DNA of 64,000 bases, taken from the NCBI RefSeq assembly GCF_016086655.4, contig NC_052133.2:47918383-47982382 (forward strand), read 5' to 3'. Positions 61,206 to 64,000 of this stretch are shown here, piece by piece. The DNA comes from Lepeophtheirus salmonis (lineage: Eukaryota > Arthropoda > Copepoda > Siphonostomatoida > Caligidae). Under the pieces are notes generated by a model. That model did not search any database, was not told the origin of the DNA, and saw only the letters and a list, made by a program, of their open reading frames with translations. The translations under genes were made by a program, and so were the position numbers. Position 1 is the stretch's first letter. The number at the start of each line of letters is the position of its first letter.

Positions 61206-61599
61206 TTGTAAAAAAAAAAAAAAAAACAACAACAACAACTAAGTTTATAGTTATTATTTGATTGTTGCGAGTGTTCATTCTTCTGTGTTGTTCATTACTT
61301 AATAGGGGTTGTCGTTGTGGTGTTAACTTCTCCCTTTAGAGTAAGTATTCTCGCCTATCTTTGGTGTACTTAAAAAAATCCATAATAAAATCAATACATG
61401 TAAATTTTCCCCTGCACGAATGGTCTTTTAAATGACGAAGGTTATCCTCTTCATATCTGTAATTCATTTTCTTCCCCAAAAATCATGCAATAGACAGCTA
61501 ATGTTAGCAAGGTTTTTAATCTGTAGTTCCATATGTCTCGCTCCCTCCTTGGGGGCGTCCGTAGGTGGTAGGATGGAGGGCTGTAGCACCTCTAAATTT

Positions 61600-61855
61600 T
61601 TTTTTAATGTAATAAAAATAAAGAAAAAATGAATTTTTCTTTTTTACTAGAAAATTTAATATTTGAAATTTAATTTAATTTTTTAATTCATTTTAAAAAA
61701 GTTTAATTCTAAAAATTTGATATATGAATTTTTTTATGAAAAATTTTTATATTTAAAATTTAATTAATGAATTTTTGTTCCAAAAAATTTATTTTTTTGT
61801 GAATAGTAGTCAATTTTTTTTTTTTTTTTTTTATATAATTTAACAAGAGCTAAGG
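61600..61855 (+). repeat. AT-only low-complexity, quasi-tandem block
   Basis: Degenerate repeats of 'gaattttt', 'aaaattt' and 'aaatttaatt' with a period near 30-60 bp, ending in poly-T. Confidence 0.6.
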
Positions 61856-63059
61856 AGTTTTGAAATTTTTCCAAAAATAATCCCTTCCCATAAATATAAC
61901 ACTGTTGACGCCCCTCTCTCTTCTATTCTACTCATGTCATGACAACTAAGTTTCGCTTCTCCGAGACATTTTTCAAATTGTCTGTATTAATTTGTTAATT
62001 TTAAGTTCCTTAATTTTTACTACCCTGGAGGTGAACTTTCACCTAACCCTAGAGAAAGTGCCTGATGCAACCGTCTTTTATTTGAACTGTGTCCGGCCTC
62101 ACCCTACTAAATTTGTCAAACACAAGTCAATATGTCCATTATGAAGATTTTGATTTCTTATTTACTGTGATGTTTGTATAAATTTTTCATAAAATGATAC
62201 CAAACCATTGGTGTCAAAAGTTAGGGGCTGGAACAATTCATTTAGTCTTCTTATAAATAATATTTAAAAACATTCAATGCCAACAGCTGTATCATCAACT
62301 AAAAAGAATTTCCATTGAAATTTAAAAGAACGATTTTTTTAATTAAGTATTACACCTCAAAAGACCCAATTACTTAGACATTTATTTTTGTCGTTGAGTA
62401 TGGCAAATGGTGTCAAGTATTTACTTTTTTTTAATAATAAAAGGATTAATTTAAGGTGTCGTAATATGTGCAAAAATATATAATACTTTTGAAAGTTTTG
62501 TCATTATTTTCTACTGCAAATTTGCGAGAGTGAAATTTTTTGTAAAATCATTTTCAACCTTCATTAAAAATATTATTTTTGTGTACAATATACATGAGTC
62601 GAGCTTAAACATTACCGTTATAGGATTATTATTTTTTGTACCGACATATATAAATATATATTTTTAATTTGTTAAAATATATACATATATATATACACAA
62701 TATTTGTGAAATATTTTGCTATAAAGATCCTTCATTAATGTCCTTAATAAGTTAAATAACTGATATAATCTATAGGCAAAGTTTACCAATATAATACTAG
62801 TCGAGTCTCAATTCTTGCTTGCAAGTCTAAGTTCTGTTACTCTTTTGTCGAGTAAAGTTCAAATCCTCATATATATAAATATACTTTAAAGAGTAGTTTA
62901 TAGACAGTGAAAGGGTGAGTCTTTTAATTTTGCTTTCACTTCAAGACACAAGTCTTAAAAATATGGAGATGGATCAAAGTTGAGTTCAAGTCACGAGCCA
63001 AGTGATGAACCATATAATTAGTTATAAAAATCCGGTCTACAATGGGAAAGTTAAAAAAA
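61856..63059. other. AT-rich non-coding stretch
   Basis: No gene or element recognised. Confidence 0.45.
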
Positions 63060-63275
63060 AAGATACCGAAAATCAACATGGTAACCCTGACAATTTGAAA
63101 AATGTTATTGAGAAGAGTAAGAAAAAAGGCCCATGACGTTTGAATAGATCAGCTACAATCAGCTGTGATAAGGGAGGAAGGAGAAAAAGGTATAAACATG
63201 GACATTTGGTATAATTAATCCGATGTCAATCCCCAATTCTACTCTGAGTACAACAAGGACTTACCTTTTTAACCA
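63060..63275 (+). repeat. family D repeat, forward copy
   Basis: 'aaaatcaacatggtaaccct', 'gatcagctacaatcagctgt', 'gatgtcaatccccaattcta' and 'caacaaggacttacc' align with 2154-2340. Confidence 0.75.
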
Positions 63276-64000
63276 GTCTTTTCTTACAACTTACAAACTT
63301 CAGCAGATCAGCAAAACTAATTATTATATTAATTTCCTCGCACCCGGTCATATTTAAAAACACTCTTACAGTTCTGTTGCTAAAGTAATAAAATATAAAC
63401 AAGAAGCTTATGACATCCCTACATTCAAGAAGCTGACTTAACATTAAATTGAGTGTGTTTTAACATATTTCAGCCCATGAGTAATCATAATAACCTTGAT
63501 TAAATATCATTATTTGTTTGTGTTTTTGTGGTAATTTTTGTGAATCTTTTCCTTAATAGTCAGTCATATTATGATAATTCATGGCTAAATTAATATAATT
63601 CAATTAATTGTAATTGATAAAATTAGATGCAATCATACAAGACTTCATGTCTGCACATTAATTTGTATTAAACAATCAATCAATAGAAAGAAAGGAAAAT
63701 TATATGAAATTACATATTTTACGCTCAAACATGAATTCAGAATGAGTTTATACATATATGTCAAAATGGCATATGAATAATTGAAAATGTAATATATAAT
63801 TATCTACATAAAGATATAATTATATATTTTAATTTATGTATAATGAACTCATCATTGCGTGTTTTGCAATAATATTTCATAGCTAAGTAATAAGTAGGAC
63901 TAGCAATGATATACATTCACTAAGTTTTATATTTTTCTGCTGGAGTGTCACGTATAAAACATTTAACCCTCATATAGGTTGTTATACCGTACCGAACTGC
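63276..64000. other. AT-rich non-coding stretch to window end
   Basis: Nothing recognised on either strand. Confidence 0.5.

Overview
This is a strongly AT-rich, gene-poor stretch of an animal nuclear genome. Introns, decayed Tc1/mariner and hAT transposons, small inverted-repeat elements and tRNA-derived SINEs are visible; there are no bacterial-type operons. A first coding exon of an I-BAR (missing-in-metastasis/MTSS1) gene points to a metazoan. The mix of degenerate mariner relatives and AT-rich small elements would fit an arthropod such as a parasitic copepod, but the species assignment is inference only.

The one host gene I can support is on the minus strand. Its first coding exon occupies 43255-43332 and ends in a consensus splice donor. 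A relatively CpG-rich block (about 43670-43960) lies just upstream in the gene's direction and is the best candidate for its promoter and 5' leader. No second exon was recognised, so 1-43254 is most simply read as a very long first intron running off the left edge. The DNA to the right (44-64 kb) is upstream of that gene and holds no host gene I can recognise.

Everything else is repeats. Five pieces of Tc1/mariner transposase (26.9, 47.2-48.2, 48.3-48.7, 54.2 and 59.3-59.8 kb) and one hAT transposase start (39.86-40.44 kb) are all broken. Non-autonomous families include A (termini built from tacaagttgcaac, about 360-390 bp), B (termini tagtgttgagactcgg, 113-381 bp), C (tagtgctgtgtcagtcc), two larger elements with tgtacattaggg termini, a 274-bp TA-flanked element and a hAT-type MITE. 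Family D is a long dispersed repeat present at least nine times in both orientations. Two copies of a tRNA-derived SINE lie 7 kb apart. A roughly 125-bp minisatellite occurs at both ends of the window in opposite orientations.

The most structurally striking locus is a pair of adjacent near-perfect palindromes at 51203-51314; the second has 27-bp perfect arms around a single base. I see no CRISPR array, no rRNA, no convincing functional tRNA and no intact autonomous mobile element. All homology statements are from motif recognition by eye; no database search was run.
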